A DNA stretch of 64,000 nt from Distichodus sexfasciatus (GCA_032718565.1 JAVGVS010000290.1:1-64000), one strand, 5' to 3'. Positions 1-13,775 are shown, numbered from the stretch's first letter. Notes: generated from the sequence alone by a model not told the origin. Translations and numbers: made by a program.

Positions 1-44
1 CCTATAGTACATGTTTATTTCAAAATCAAATAATAGCAGTTCAC

Positions 45-140
45 CAGTTCATGTAGTGGATGCCAGTTTGTAATGCATCAACAGTTCATATAGCAGATGC
101 CAGTTTGTAATGCATCAGCAGTTCATGCAGTGAATGCCAG
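45..140. repeat. 37-bp minisatellite, 2.6 copies
   Basis: Two full 37-bp units (45-81 and 82-118) and a partial third (119-140) follow each other. They share the cores CAGTTCAT and GATGCCAGTTTGTAATGCATCA with a few substitutions. The surrounding 1-1227 is AT-rich and I see no gene or clear element in it; the short open frames there look random. Confidence 0.75.
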
Positions 141-1227
141 CCAGTGTGTTGGAACTGTGTCTTCGTTGCACATTTTATGTAGTTTGTTTTATGTTTACTC
201 ACGAAGTGAAATAAATGTGCAATATGTGGTCAACATCAGTGAGTTTGTAAATCTATTATGTTGTATAGTGTTATATATGTCAAAATCTGCGTAAACGTTA
301 GAAAGGCCGCTGATTAACACTTGCAACTCAGAGTCGTGATGGTTTTAAAAAAAATTCCAAAGGTAGTAAAAAGGGTATTAAAAGGTATTAAGTTTAACTT
401 AAGGATTGCTGTATATACCCTGAGTAAGAAATGGGAGAATTCACAGCACTTCAGCATGGAACTGACATTTCCTGTTATCTTTTCTTTTCACCCAGTACAA
501 ACTCTTCCCCCAAAACGTCCCATCAGAATTTAAGATTTACACATTTCCAACTGCTCATGTTCTGCGACTAGAATGCCCAGCATGCACCCTGTCTGCGTTT
601 CACTTGCCCCAGAGAGAAGGCATGACACTGATTTGTAGTTCTACTCAGAGTCAGGATTAGCCAGTGAAATTAGTATTAATTTTAGCAATTAATATTACTT
701 GCCTTCAGGAATGGAAATGAAAATTAAGCTTTGGTCCAAAACACTAACGAGCAGTTCTTGCAGGGTTTTTGAAAATGTCTAATGCATTTTTGGGGGTTAT
801 ATTATATTTTCACACACCTTTCTATTTTAGTATTTTAGTAATTTCTTATATGTAAAATTTGCTGCAGAGTTCTAGATTTTATTTTATGGTGTACCTTTAT
901 ATTTGACACCAAGAATCTTCAGTCCTGAAAGGAGGTAGGCAGTTGTTTCCGTTGTGGCAGCCCCTAACGGGAGAAGCCAAAAGAACAATTCCAAATAGAA
1001 AGAAATCAAATCTTCCAAGTATTTTCAGTTCTTTATCGTTTTAAGGTTCATCTGTGTGTATGAGGAGATCAGTTTTTGTTTATTTTTGGTGTATCTCAAT
1101 CATACACAGACTGGTGTGTGTGTACACCGCTGTACTGCGGGCTGTATGGATCCCAAAGCACAGTACAGTTCTTGTGATGTTGAACTTAAAAACCGTTGCT
1201 GTACTTCAGATGAGAAACCGTCCTGAC

Positions 1228-1774
1228 TAGAGGTATTGGGCCGATATTTAGCATTTTTTTACGATATCGGCATCGGCCGATATCCGAGTTTAGTACGCCG
1301 ATATTCAGGCATCTCTGCGGACAGCCCAGTTTTGCTGCAGTACACGTGATCCATGTTGCCGCCTCTGCAGGACCCCAGCCAGAAGTTTTGCCCTCTCCTT
1401 TAGATTCTTTGCACTCTCCTTTTTGTATTGTTGTTTACAATTTTATCTTCCCTCAGGAATAGTTTGTCACTTGAAAACTTTGTTTTGTTTACAAATTATT
1501 AGTCAAGTTCAGATGTTATATATTTATTTATTGTTTAGACATTTACAGTTTTATTTATGTTTATATTTATGTTTAGTCAGTGTTAAATAAATGTTAAGTT
1601 GAGAAATTTCAGGTATCCTTTGTTATTATTAGTGTGATATTTTACTACACAAACAGAGGGCAAATGTCGAATTGTTGGCCAAAAAAATATCGGCAACATA
1701 TATCGGCCATCGGCTGACCCTGACTTCTAAATATCGGCATCGGCTTTAGAAAAACCCATATCGGTCGACCTCTG
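1228..1774. mobile_element. hAT-like miniature element (TAGAGGTCGACC ends), degraded copy
   Basis: The region starts with TAGAGGTATTGGGCCGATAT and ends with ATATCGGTCGACCTCT, imperfect inverted ends rich in ATCGGC. It matches the better-preserved copy at 51366-51811 over its whole length but has about 80 extra internal bases and no clear target duplication. It is non-coding. The hAT assignment is by analogy with the 8-bp duplication of the second copy. Confidence 0.7.
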
Positions 1775-2329
1775 TTTTGCACTGCTGCTACATATTTGCA
1801 CAACATTGAATATACGTATCACTGGTCACCTTCTAACTGACTACAGACATCCCAACCTGCAAAAACTCATTTCAGGGAGGCCACACCCAGGATGCTTTTT
1901 GTCTAGCATGGGCTACATTAACAGGCACATACGCAGTGATCCGCACGTACGCATATTCTCTCTCTCTCTTTCATTCCGTCATGTGTGCCCTTCTCTCAAG
2001 TGCGCAATGCACACGCTGCTGTCTCGCGTGCATGCTCTTGTTTGCTTGCTCTAGTTTCCGGGACATTTTGTTCAATTTGCGGGCATCAGGGAGCCCCTAT
2101 CGATATGCGGGAGACTCCCGGAACCTCCGAGAGACTTGGAATGTCTGACTGTATCTGCACAAATTATTGAAAGTATTGCACAGACTCTAGTTCTCCACTG
2201 CTGTTACAGTATCTGCACATACTAAATCAAACTTGAACGTTAGTCAGACTTTCTAAAAATAGCCTGTCTGTATAGAATGTTTCATTTTGAAACTGTTACT
2301 GACCTTATGCACATTCAGTGTAAGAGACA

Positions 2330-2560
2330 TCTCCAAGACCATAAGGTTGAATACTGCATCCTAATTGTCTTTCTACTTCTAATTTAAAGTTTGTATTTTA
2401 TATTCCACTTCTAGTTTAAATTGTAAATATTCTATTTATATATTGTTTATTCTGTGTGCCTCATATGTTCTTTGTTGTTTGCACTTTAAGCTGGAGCCAC
2501 GTCGGCTCGTCTCTCTGTATACTTGTACAGGATGTTGCAGAGATGACAATTTACTCTGAC
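2330..2560 (+). mobile_element. LINE-like 3' tail fragment
   Basis: The stretch has the layout of a fish LINE 3' UTR: a T-rich segment, TTTGCACTTTAAGCTGGAGC, CTCTCTGTATACTTGTACAG, then GCAGAGATGACAA. The same block recurs at about 22318-22359 and resumes at 23446, where a hAT element splits it. No reverse-transcriptase coding sequence is left. The family name is not certain. Confidence 0.45.
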
Positions 2561-2791
2561 TACATTTTTTAAATTACTTAATTCGACCAATTGCATGTGA
2601 CAGTATAATAATGTTTAGTGTACTTATTACAAGATTTAATGCTGGTTATGCCATACACAATTAAATGCTACCATGCTAATGAACGTTATTGACATGCACT
2701 AACGTTTGGAACGCGACGACTACACTCTAGTACTTTGTACAGAGGCTACTGTGTTAATTCGTATGGTGTTGTCATTGCTGTGTATTTATTA

Positions 2792-3813
2792 TAGGGCTGG
2801 GCGATGTGGCATAAAAATAATATCGCGATATTTTTAAGCTATATCACGATACACGATATATATATCTCAATACCCTTGAAATTTCCTCTAAATCACAGTG
2901 TAAATGATAAATTCGGCCCAATATTGCGTAAAATGACACCAATATAATGAATTTAGCCAAAGTTTAACATAGTAAATGCTTTTATTTTAAACCAAAGTAT
3001 AATATAGCAAACTTTATACTTTAGATTGGGGACAGACAAGAGGGCAAGGGGAGTCATTGATTGCGTGCTTATTAAACGTGTAAGACCTAACTATTAAATT
3101 ATAATTATAAGGTCGATAAACTATTACTTGCGTTTAATCTACCTGCCGCTGTTCCTCTTTCTACGTCATCTTTGGTTTTTCTGTAGAAACTTTCTGTAGT
3201 GTGCAGTCAATCACAAAACCAGGAGTCATCGGGCAATAGGATTCGCAGGCAGAAACCGACAAAAACCCCGCCTCCCTTTCAAACCGCGCGTGTGGAAATC
3301 TCACTCGAGCAAAAAAGTCGCTCGTCCATAATCTACTTTGCGCGTGAGGACATTAAACACATCGAGAAGAAAAAAAGACATTCGAGAGAGGAAAAATACA
3401 GCTTGCGCGCAATATTATCACAACCACGCATTCTTAATTTTGTGCTCTCGAGTTTCACATTTGCGCTCGCGACCTTGAAATTTACGCTCAAATATTTTGC
3501 AGCAAGCCATTTTGCGCACTCTAGTTTTGGCACTGATGTGACGCCACGGGCGGGGGAGCGAGCAGAGAAGCGAAACACGAAAGTCGTACAAAACGCGCAT
3601 GCGCCAGGAGTTTTCTGGATGGGCGGGGGAGCGAGCTGTCTGCTTTGACGGGGCAGAAAAGCAAAACTCGAAAGCAAAGTACGTGCTGTCTGTTTAACAA
3701 TTTAACAATAACGTTAGGATTTATACTCGATGGTCACGATATAGTCATTTACTACATCGCACGTGGAACAAGCCGAGATACATCGAGTGTATTCGATATG
3801 TCGCCCACCCCTA
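2792..3813. mobile_element. Non-autonomous hAT element, 1022 bp, with perfect 8-bp target duplication
   Basis: The ends are TAGGGCTGGGCGATGTGGC and an inverted GATATGTCGCCCACCCCTA. The flanks at 2784-2791 and 3814-3821 are both ATTTATTA, the 8-bp duplication expected of hAT transposition. The outer parts are AT-rich with GATAT motifs. The inner part (about 3060-3640) is CpG-rich and is the inverse of the inside of the element at 22360-23437, which has different ends. The open frames of 60-149 codons on both strands here are by-products of that CpG-rich module, not genes. Confidence 0.9.
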
Positions 3814-4294
3814 ATTTATTACACTGTGTAGTACTGCTGGGCACCAGTCTTAAATCTCCCGTCTATGCAGGAACTGTGTAAAAAGTGCTCTACGCTCTAG
3901 GGTTCGTGTCAAATGTGGCCGACCGCGTTCAAACAAGCTAGCCAAAAGAAATTCAGTCTCAACCGTTTTTTATGCATTTATTTATTTTTTATGTCTTTTT
4001 CAATTTGTTGGTACAGTGACATCCAAAGGAACATATCATGGGGATGATCTCTGCTTGAAATCAAGAGAAATTGGTATGGTTGGTTCTTTACAGCGCTTCC
4101 TCTTTGACAGTGCTGAGCAATGTTTCTAAAGGCAAAATTAGATTATCAATTAATAGAAATGTGTTTATAAATACAAAAAAAAAAAATCCTGAAAATCCAT
4201 ACATCCATCAACAAGCCACAAATTTCATTCACAGCAGTCTCTCATTTACAACATCTTGGCAATAAGATGACATGATGCACTCACATGTGCTTGT

Positions 4295-4316
4295 ACACAC
4301 ACACACACACACACAC
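4295..4316. repeat. (CA)n microsatellite
   Basis: About eleven uninterrupted CA units, in the presumed KLHL28 3' UTR. Confidence 0.9.
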
Positions 4317-6030
4317 TCACACAAAGTTTTAGGAGAGTTTTAGGTCTTATTGCCTTGTCTAAATGCCTTGAACTTAAATCTACTATATACAAATAGGTAT
4401 CAAATGTTTAATAAGTGCAATGCAGAGCTCCACTGTTAACTATCATTTTGCAAACACAATCAAATGCATGAGTCTCACAATCCATTACAATTTTATATAA
4501 CGGCCTATCATAGCATTTACAGTTGTGAGATTCCAAGATCCATCATATTATTTTTTACCACGTTTGCCTCTCATAAAACTCTCAGGAACGTAACATACAC
4601 ATTCACACACAAATATGAGTAAGACTTCAGACGGTTTCTTAAACCTGCATTGTGGAACATAGCTCAAACGTTCCCAAACGCTCTAGAGTTAACGTTGCAA
4701 GACTACATAAGAAGCAATGACTAAAGACAGTTTGCACTGACGTTAAACCACGAAGCGTGATTTTCTTTTTGGAAAACTAGCCATTGGGAACTTCAAAGTC
4801 GGTTTCCAAATGCTTTACAATTAATTCCATTCCATTAACTGGAGTCCCATCTAGTTCATTAGTCAAGTCCAACTCGAAACAATCGAATGTATAGGATGTT
4901 GGCCATAAATTACCTTAAATACACAGCCCTTAATGCATCCTACCAACCTATTTCACAACAAAACATTTGTAACGGAATGGGTTAAATATGTCGAAAATAA
5001 ATTAAGTGCTCATACTGGCTCTTTGTGAAAAAGACAATGGAATAATTTGTTTGATGACGGTACATATCTAGGCACTTCTTAGTTGTGAGTAGAAGTTTAT
5101 CTACAAATGTGTTTGAATTAGCGTGAAGTGGTAAAGTGGGCTGGGAATAGTTAATGGGGGCTACAATTAAGACAAAAAAACCCCCCAACACTACAGAACT
5201 ACAACAAAGGGACATGGTTTAAGGTGAAACATCTACCTTTCTCCATCAATGTATGTAGCAAAATGGCAACCTCAAGTAACATCTTTGGCCACTATGAGCT
5301 CTGATCTACCCTCAAATTCTAAACCTCTTAAGACATGTGAGGTCTCTAGGACATGCTGTGGACTGTTCTCATTATGCCCATGAGTAGTCTTTAAAAAAAT
5401 GACTTAACTGTTCTGAGCATCTAACTAAACGGAGTCAGTGTCGGCACTGTTACAACTAGCTGACGTGCAGTATCAAACTTTTCAGACCAATCAAGGAGAT
5501 TTCTGCAACTAACTCCACTACATTGTTTTGAGGTTTCATGCCCTAATAGGTCACTTCTTCAGCACTTAAGTCTTAAGGATTTGGCCAGCAACCTGCCACA
5601 AACCTGAAACGTAGGGAAAAGGTGTTGAACGCGTCATGTCGAGGACCTGTACAGTAATGTATTTTTGAGAACGCTGAACACTGTTAAGAAAAAAGAAGAA
5701 AAAAAAAAAAATCTGCAAAACGACAATGACAAAAACAATTGAATCCTGAATCATTATTAACTAGCACCAGTAGTTTTTTTTTTTTTTTTTTTTACTCCCA
5801 CACCATTTCAATGAAGAAAGGAAAGGAAAAGGGTCACATTTACGATGAAAACTATTCCTACCATGGGATAGGGACTTCTATATCAATACAAAAATAAAAA
5901 CAAACTAACAAAAACAAAAATATTAAATGCTATACAGCTACCAAGTGAGAGATGAGCTGTGTAGCTGATCTTGGAAGAATTCGTAAGAGACTGCAGGGAA
6001 ACGTGAATATATTCAGTCAGCACACATCTC

Positions 6031-6051
6031 CACACACACACACACACACAC
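6031..6051. repeat. (CA)n microsatellite
   Basis: About ten CA units, in the presumed KLHL28 3' UTR. Confidence 0.9.
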
Positions 6052-6291
6052 CTCATAACCCAGTGCAGATAACATTTACAGGCAATGCGCTATAGGATAT
6101 ACTCTCTCTATATATATTCTTACTTCAAACTATATACAGGAGAAAGAAAGGCAGCCCTTTTTAAGTGAGAATAAACATTTTTCCACTTTGTTTGTGAAGC
6201 ACTATTTTAGAGATGCAGACGTTTCATACTTCAGACATTGTCGAACGGCTAAAGGATTCATCCATGTGAATTCTTGTAGTGCACAACCCTG

Positions 6292-6318
6292 CACACACAC
6301 ACACACACACACACACAC
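6292..6318. repeat. (CA)n microsatellite
   Basis: About thirteen CA units, the third such tract between the KLHL28 stop codon and its presumed polyadenylation sites. Confidence 0.9.
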
Positions 6319-6836
6319 GCTCATTTCATTCGTTCTGTGACATGCATACATATCATAGACAGGCATAGACTCACAGACAGACAAACTGAAAGAACCTAGC
6401 CACGTTGCTGACCAGGTGCCTTTAGGTTTAAGGTTTAAAAAAGAGTGCTCAGAGAACAAATGGCATTTCCACAGAAGGATGCCGCCCAAGAAAAGCCGAA
6501 GGCGGCCGGCTTCTCGTCACCCTCCGCTGCCCTCCGAGTTGCATCGCAGATCCTTGCAGCTGCGCAACGTCTTGGAGTACGTTATGGAAAAGTCCACGCA
6601 GACCCGTTTTCTCTCTTTAGCTCTTACGCCGGCTACTTCGACTACTATTGCCAACCCCGAATTCCATAACTGAACCTTCCTCTTGCTTTCCCACCCCCGA
6701 ACCAACTTCCACATAGCTGTGGCAACTTCTGAGGAACGCAGTTCCAAGGATGAATGGGGAGTAGACAAAAGAACTGGAAACCATTTTTGTCTCTCTTTTT
6801 CTCTTACAGAGTTATACCCTAAAGGTGCCCCAAGGG

Positions 6837-9800
6837 TCAAAGGGCAGTCAGGCCAAAGTTACAACGGCAGTACATCATGCCGGTGGAGTCCAGCCAGCTG
6901 TCCGAAATGGGATCGTAGCGCTGCACCGTGTTCAGGTACGACGAGCCTGAATGGCCCCCCACCACGTAGAGGTAGTTGTCCACAACGGCGGAACCGACCC
7001 CTGTGGAAAGAAACATGCAGGATGTCAACAGGGCTACAGTACATTCCAGTTCAGCCAAGTAGTCAGTGATACAATTTGAACACCGGAAGCATGGCCTCTT
7101 TCTAGAAATACATCATTTGAGTGCCTTTATTAGCGGGACAACGTCACGTCGTTGAGGTTATCGTATCGTTACGTAAAGAATGGCTGACCGGTGAGTCTTC
7201 ATGGAACAGCATGTGGCTGCAGGATGCTATGGGAGCCTTTCTGATTCTGATTCTAGACGTTAAAGGACAGCTTGGAACTGGACTATGCCACCAACACACA
7301 ACCAGTTAACAGAAAAAAATCTCATAATCAGAAATATAAAAATCAGCAGTTAATGAAATAAATGGAAAAGTGGTAAAAAATCGGTGTTGCGCAAAAATGT
7401 GTCACAGAGACACTGAGAATAAAGACAATATGTGGACATTTTCTGCAACAAATACTGTATATTGTGATGGGATTTATATATATTTCAAAACTCTATTAGC
7501 TCTATTTGAGAACAACCAATTATGGAAGAATGGTTGGATGCAAACCATTCTTTCTAGAGCGCTATCCAAGAACCATTAATTCGGACAAAATCCTCATTAT
7601 TTAAATAGGCGTCTCTAGTTGATTGGTCGCTGGAAATGAAAAATGGCTGAGCCGGTAAAAAAGCTGATGCATACCGCGTTTGATTTCATTTGTCTTATGA
7701 CACATCTTGATGACGATGCGGAAACGTCATACTGACGACTAGTGTTAACTCCAAATAAGACGCATCCTAACCGCTTACCAGTGCGAGGTTCATTCATGGG
7801 CCGACATGCTGTCCACTGGTTCTGGTGGGGGTCGTATCTCTCGATGCTGGACAGGTGCGATACACCGTTGTGTCCTCCAACGACAAAAATGAAGCCTAAC
7901 ATGACTCCCACGCCAAAGTTGATCCTTTTGTTAGCCATGGGTGCTACCATTTCCCAGGAATCTTTGCTGGGGTCGTAGCGCTCCACGCTGTGGAAAAACA
8001 AAGATCGTGAAAATGATGAAGGGTTTGGAATGATTAAGTTCCAGGTGAAAGAAACAGTTTGTTAGGTGGTTTCAAAATATTTTGACCCCCAAAAAGAGAC
8101 CTCTATATAGTGCTTTTTGCGATTATGTATAGTTTACTAGCACCATGAAAACGAAGGCACCATGACAACACCTCTGGAGACTTTGCATTTGCCTCCCAGG
8201 GAAACTACAGCACATTAGAAGGAGTCTAAACAGGCGATTCCCAACCTCAGGTGGAGCTTGGTCTTCTAAACATACTCCCTTGAGAGAAATCTTGGTCAAG
8301 GAGACAGAACAACAACATGAAAACTCTCCAGTGCACCCGGCTGGGGATTCAGGACTCTCCACTTGGAGAAATAAAATCTTCAGCTGCTTCACGTTTCACT
8401 CTTATTTAACTCTAGAACGTTCAGGAGCAAATTCATCTGTAAACGTTCAAGAGCAAATTCATCCTTTAAAACTTGTTTAATTAGTAAAGCGAATAAAAAA
8501 GTACAAATTTAACTGATCATAAATATTCTCTGCTTTCAAATATGTATGACGTGCTTGCTGTTATTTAGCTACTGTTTGCTGTAACCAGGAATGTAGCCTA
8601 GTTCATAATTAGCACCAACTTATGCTAGCAAGTAGTACTGGTACAAAAATCATGCGTCTTTGTGATTCATATATTAATCTGACATTCTGTCATTTATCCT
8701 CACGATGGCAACAAAAAGAAGATTTTAAAAAGTTAGTGAGGTGTAACAGGTGAGTATTATCTGCAGACGGTCAAAATATTTCATCAGTAAAAGTAGCTTT
8801 GAACATTTTGAAATACTTAATGAGACTATAGTGGGCAACATTCTTGCGGAAAAATATCACTGATGATAGAAAGTATTTCGAATGCGCCCACCCCAGGTCA
8901 AAATAACTGAAATGAAATGTATAGCACTGCTTTCTTCTACGCTTCTACAGTGTTTCTTCACGCTGTGGGCTTTTATTCTTAATACTTTTGCAGCCAGTTT
9001 AAGTTTAGAAATACAGCTTTCACACTTGGATGCCAGACTGAAACTGTGCAACTGTTGTTCAATTAGCCATCGCCGTCCTGAATTTGAACAATGCAAGAAA
9101 ACTTCTGAGGCAACACCCATGTGGCGTACAGACATGAAAGAACCGCTCTGACCCGACTTCCTTTAAATCTATTGTGTTTGCGCGTGTGTGTGGAAGAGAT
9201 AAACGATGTACACGCAAAACACACGTGTCTCATGGCCCGTCTCCCGTTCTCTACCCAGACACTGTTCTCTGAACCCAGAACCTTGGAAAATGTTAGGCAA
9301 GCTGCGTATCTCCTTCCACGTCTCCTTCGCTCAGCCGGAAAACCTGCCAGTTCCAACAAGTATCTCATTTCTATTAAGCCATCAATACTGCATTTTTTAT
9401 AGTTTTGCAGCACAATCATGCATAAAATATTAAATGGCATGTAGCCTCATCCGCTGGAACCCTGAGCCAGTCGTCTTTTTCTCTCTTCAGTTCAAAACAC
9501 ACCTGGGCCAGATTATCAAGGGCTGCCGGCCTAATTAGCTAGCTCAGGTGTGTTGGGAAAAGAAACACAACAAAAAAATGGCAAGCGGCTGGGGATGTAT
9601 GCGCTGAAAACCCTGCTAAGTAAAAGCTACTCAAAAGAAGTGAGGAAATGCGTTGCCTCGTTTAATTTCAGTTTCAAAACGCTTTTCTTCCGTTTATTTA
9701 AACTTCAGCATTTCATTAAACACACTTAAATGTTCAAGTACATTACACTAGGCTTAAGTTGTTCTATCTCATAATTTCAAGTAAATTCAGTCACTTAAAA

Positions 9801-12594
9801 TTTATATTACTGATTTAAGTTTACAGATTTACAAAGTTAATTTCAAAGTTAACTTTTACTACACATTTTAAAATGAAGGTAAAATACAACATATAGGATT
9901 CATAAGTTCCAGAAAAAAGGGTCGAAATTCTGAATCAACTTGTCAAAATTATGAAAAAGAAAGTGTGACTTTCTGTGTCATCATTTCAACCTTTTATCTC
10001 ATCGTTATGACTTTCTACCTCATAATTTTGACTTTTTACCTCATAGTAATGACTTTTTGTCACATCATTTCAAATTTTTACCTCATAATTTCGACTCTTT
10101 ACCTCATAATTTCGAGTAACTTTTTTTAGAGAGCGAGAGCGCGAAAGGTGGTACCTACAGCTATATTTTTTTTTTTTAACCTACAGTTACATTAAAAGAA
10201 ATCTCACATAAAAGTGAAAGTACCTGTTCATATGGGCAGGGCCGTAGCCTCCAATAGCGTAAACCATACCGTCCAGCACTGCCGTAGCAAAGCAGCTGCG
10301 CGACTTCGTCATGGGTGCCACCGGCTGCCATTCCTTCACCTTGGGCACATATTTCTCCACCGACTGGAGGTAGTACTGGCCATCGTAACCCCCGATGGCA
10401 TACAGCTCCCCCGCCAGCACCACGACCCCCAGTGTGCTTCGGCACTCGGCCATCCGCTCCACTGAGGACCAGGTGTTGCTGTCTGGGTCCCATTTCTCCA
10501 CCGTGCTCTCGTGCCTCCTGTAGCTGATGCCCTGTCGCATGTGTGTGGCGATGCCTCCCACCACATACACCTTCTGGTCCAGCACGGCGACGCCAAACTC
10601 ACAACGGGGCACACTGAGTGGGGCCAGCCCGATCCATGAGTCTGTCTGAGGGAAGTACATCTCCATACTGCAGAGGAACAAAACAAAAACATATTTCTCA
10701 GTTTAACATTTTCCTCACGCATCCTGAAGTGTGGATACTTTGCTCTGTTTGACTATGCCACTGACAAATGCAACCTCTAACCCTAACCCTTTGCTATTAG
10801 GCATTTTTTGGTTGAATGTTCTAGATTTGTAGATGTTCTGATTGCTTTTTGTTGACAGATAATGCGCCACAAGGATGCAAACCCGCAAAGTAATGAATAA
10901 AACTAGATATTTTCCCTTTTGGACTTATCAGATTATCAGATGTCTTAAACACTCATTAGATAACTAGGTTGCTTGAGGTAGATATTACCAGCTGTTCATA
11001 CATATTGATGTTTTGGGAGAGACAAAATGTATCACTTGCTTTTGATCCCTATCTCCACTTTTCTCTGGAAATGATTTATTGCACTGTATAAGTGCCACTG
11101 GACAAAGAAGCCAAACGTAAGTTTCTAACATATCGCAGAAGATAAATATAATTGTAGTCTCTCAACTTTAATTTGATCTTTTTACAATGCCTCTCATCTC
11201 AAGGTAACCTCTAAGAGTGGGGAGAAAATGAACTAGTAAACTGAGTAACATTTATAAAAGAGTTGTGAAACATTAATGCTGTTCATTTTTCCCCGCACAG
11301 ATAAGACCACAATTTACCTTTCTAACGTGGCAAAGAGTCCAGCTTTGCCCCCCACTGCCAGAAGGACCTTGGGGGCGCAGCGTGGCCTTGTGGACAGCAC
11401 TGTCTGGTAGGAGAGACGATGTTCAGGCATGAAGTGGTATTTGAGCGCCTCGTTGAGAAGGTGCTTGCAGGCGTGGTCGTCCCGGACGAGGTGGTTTGCT
11501 TCATAGAGGCGGGTCAGGAACTTCACGCTGAGCAGTGGCAGTCGCACACAGTGGAGCAGCTGAGGCAGGTACTGCTGTCTCTCAGTCAGGTCGTACTTAA
11601 TCCACGATTCGAGGGCGTAGAAGACCGTCTCCTCTGTGACTACTTTCAAACAGTCATTGGACACGATCTCGTCCAGCTCTTCCCTTGTTAGCTCGAAAAA
11701 CTCCTCTGTCTGACAGACCTCCTCAAAGTTCTCACAGATAAATTTGGTGGCGGCCAGACAGAGGTCGTGACAACCGTAAGTCTCAGCGAAGCGGGAAATG
11801 CCAATACAGTTCCCGGCATCTAGCTGGCTCTCCAAGAAACTGCAGCACTCTTTCAACACCAGTTTAACCTGGAGGAGGTTAGCGGCTGGAAGAAGAGACT
11901 CCACTGTTTCCTGTGAAATGAAGATTGTTCCTGTGTAGGCATATTCCACGATGGCCTGAAACGAAGGCAGACAGACATTATTTGGATAAATTATTTTCAT
12001 GTTTTTATAGACTTTATAGCTAGGGCTAGGCAATAATAAAAAATTAATGGAAACCGACTTTCAGAACCTCTAACTGATGTAATCTTGCCAATGACAATTA
12101 TTTCAAATATTTTTAAAATTCTGTTAATACTTTGCCCAGTGTGTCTTCACGTACTGTCCCCTTAAAAACATACTAGCATGTCAGTTCTCACGTGACTCCG
12201 CCCCATTCAGTCTGCCGCTACGTCTGTGTGCGTTTCCTTCAATTATTTGAAAATCTCATGGATGAGATTGCTATCGCCATGCAAAACTTCTATAATCTAG
12301 AAATCATCATCTGCAAACAAATGCTGTTATTACCTGCAGTGCTGCTTCATCGATGCACTGGAACTCCACCTCAGATGTCTCCTTTTCTGACAGATTGCCT
12401 GTGAACATAGCCTTAAAGTACGGGCTGATGCTGGCCAGCACCACTTTGTGGGCATGGATCTTGGCATCACCCACCCGCAGCACGATGTCACACAGCTCAC
12501 GGTCTTGACGCAACAGCTGTAGGCCTTGCAGCAGCTGCTCTGAGTGGGGCCGTGTCAGACTGGCAAGCATGAAGGACTGGGCCTGCTGGTCCAT
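6837..12594 (-). CDS. KLHL28: Kelch-like protein 28, complete coding region in five exons
   Basis: BTB-BACK-Kelch protein, expected to act as a substrate adaptor of cullin-3 ubiquitin ligase. Coding exons in transcript order are 12594-12334, 11955-11318, 10667-10224, 7987-7779 and 7000-6837. All junctions are GT-AG and all phases join. The total is 1716 bases, giving 571 residues plus TGA, the same length as human KLHL28. The start MDQQAQSFML is chosen because homology begins there. The BTB domain is about residues 25-130 (DIVLRVGDAKIHAHKVVLAS, then NLSEKE). BACK follows with FAETYGCHDLCLAA and CVRLPLLSVKFLTRLYEANH. Six Kelch blades show VVGG, AIGGYDGQYYLQSVEKY and VVGGHNGVSHLSSIERYDP, and the C terminus is YCRCNFGLTAL. 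Introns are short (0.4-3.0 kb) and hold repeat fragments. I see no disabling change. Confidence 0.97.
9915..10125. repeat. Minisatellite of about 22-bp units in a KLHL28 intron
   Basis: At least seven imperfect units built on CTCATAATTTTGACTTTTTAC, mixing ATAATTTCGAC, TCGTTATGAC and TCATTTCAAA variants. It lies just before exon 3 on the KLHL28 strand. The rest of this intron (7988-10223) contains only short fragments I cannot classify, including a CAGGTGTGTT-type inverted fragment near 9500-9560. Confidence 0.7.
12024..12140. mobile_element. Fragment of a TAGGGCTRGGCA-type hAT element
   Basis: It begins TAGGGCTAGGCAATAATAAA and continues with AACTGATGTAATCTTGCC and GACAATTATTTCAAA. This is the same order as the 5' end of the full element at 19533-20753 (AACTGACAATCTTGCTC and so on). 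Only this end is present. It sits in the small KLHL28 intron between exons 1 and 2. Confidence 0.55.
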
Positions 12595-13775
12595 CTTATA
12601 CAGAAAAGACAGTTTAATCAATTTTCTATGCAACTGGACCAACAAAACTATGAATATGAATAACATGCATACGCAAACTGCTTATGGTATGTAATCTATG
12701 AAACTGATAGGAAAAATTTCAGTAGTTCTGCCAGTGGCAAACCTGAATTTAGTCAAACCTTTCAGAAGTTACTTGTTAAATGTATATATTTTTGTAAATA
12801 TTTATCTTGTTTTTACTATTCAAAACAGTAGCTAAAATGGCATTATTAATTTATTAATTAATTATAATATTCGGGTAATGAATGATATATTGATATTTTT
12901 CCAAAATACGAAAAAAAATCCCCTCCTCCCTCCCTCCCTCCCTATGTTGTCCATAACTACATCTGAAACAATATGCTATAAGCAATATTATAAATAAAAC
13001 AAGCCACTGTTTTCCAGTCAGCTAGATGTGTAACATATGTGAGATATAGAGACCGCTATTTTTAATCAATGTATTTGTCTAAGTAAGAACTGATGCACTT
13101 CATGCGACACACCATAAATACGTGCAAAAATTCATGCAAAAACGTAAATCACTACATTACACTTAAGCGGGACAGATTTGACGAAAATCGGCTGAACGAC
13201 AATGGGTGACTGATCATAATAATACATTTAGTGCACAGGAAATTAACATCGGCACTCGTACACATACAGCATTACTTTTACAGCAGATCGAACTCTGCTA
13301 ACGTTAGCCAAAATAACCTGAACAGAGCTAAAAAAAAAACGTCTAATGCTTGCGATCAGTGCTACACGGATGCTACCAGAATCGCATCAAAAGCCAGAGA
13401 ACACGAAAACTCACTGTAAGCTAGTGTCAACTTAGCTCGAAGATCAGCTTAGCGACCGTGGCTTTGCAAAACTGAAACGTACGGCGAATGTCAGAAATGA
13501 CAGCTCTCCACCGTAGCTAACCACATCGCAGATCGAATCATCTGGCAGAACCTTGACGATGCTGATCCTGATGCTGATAGCAAGCAAGGCGGTTAACGTT
13601 AGCCACAGAACATGCTAACGGCTAGTTACAGTGGCTAACGGTTGCTAGCTACAATCGCTGCTAAAAATAAACACTGCCAGGCTGTATCCACCACCTGGCT
13701 AACGGGAGCAACAAAGCTAGCCGAGCACGGGTCACTACACTGTGACGCTGGAAATGATAATGTGGAAAAGTGTAC
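12595..13775 (-). other. KLHL28: Probable first intron of KLHL28
   Basis: This stretch lies between the start codon exon and a donor-like CAG/GTACAC on the minus strand at 13776-13774. The acceptor would be just upstream of the ATG (TTTTCTGTATAAG), a weak but possible site. It contains a CCTC tract near 12925-12945 and no recognised element. The open frames on the plus strand here match nothing I know. Confidence 0.4.

Larger units (their letters stand above)
3822..6836 (-). other. KLHL28: Probable long 3' UTR of KLHL28
   Basis: Three kilobases with no recognisable transposon follow the KLHL28 stop codon on the minus strand. The content is AT-rich and low in repeats apart from CA tracts and a few A/T runs. 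Two overlapping polyadenylation hexamers on the minus strand (TTTATT on the plus strand) lie at 3977-3982 and 3981-3986, just before the repeat-rich left flank. I infer one long 3' UTR ending near 3960. Transcript data would be needed to confirm the end. Confidence 0.45.

Noticed and set aside
3199..3677. Open frames of 114-149 codons on both strands
   Set aside because: They lie inside the 2792-3813 hAT element, are open on both strands because of CpG-rich composition, and resemble no transposase or host protein.
10214..10527. Plus-strand open frames across KLHL28 exons (also at 11419-11691)
   Set aside because: They are antisense shadows of conserved KLHL28 exons; the minus-strand reading is supported by family identity and splice phases.
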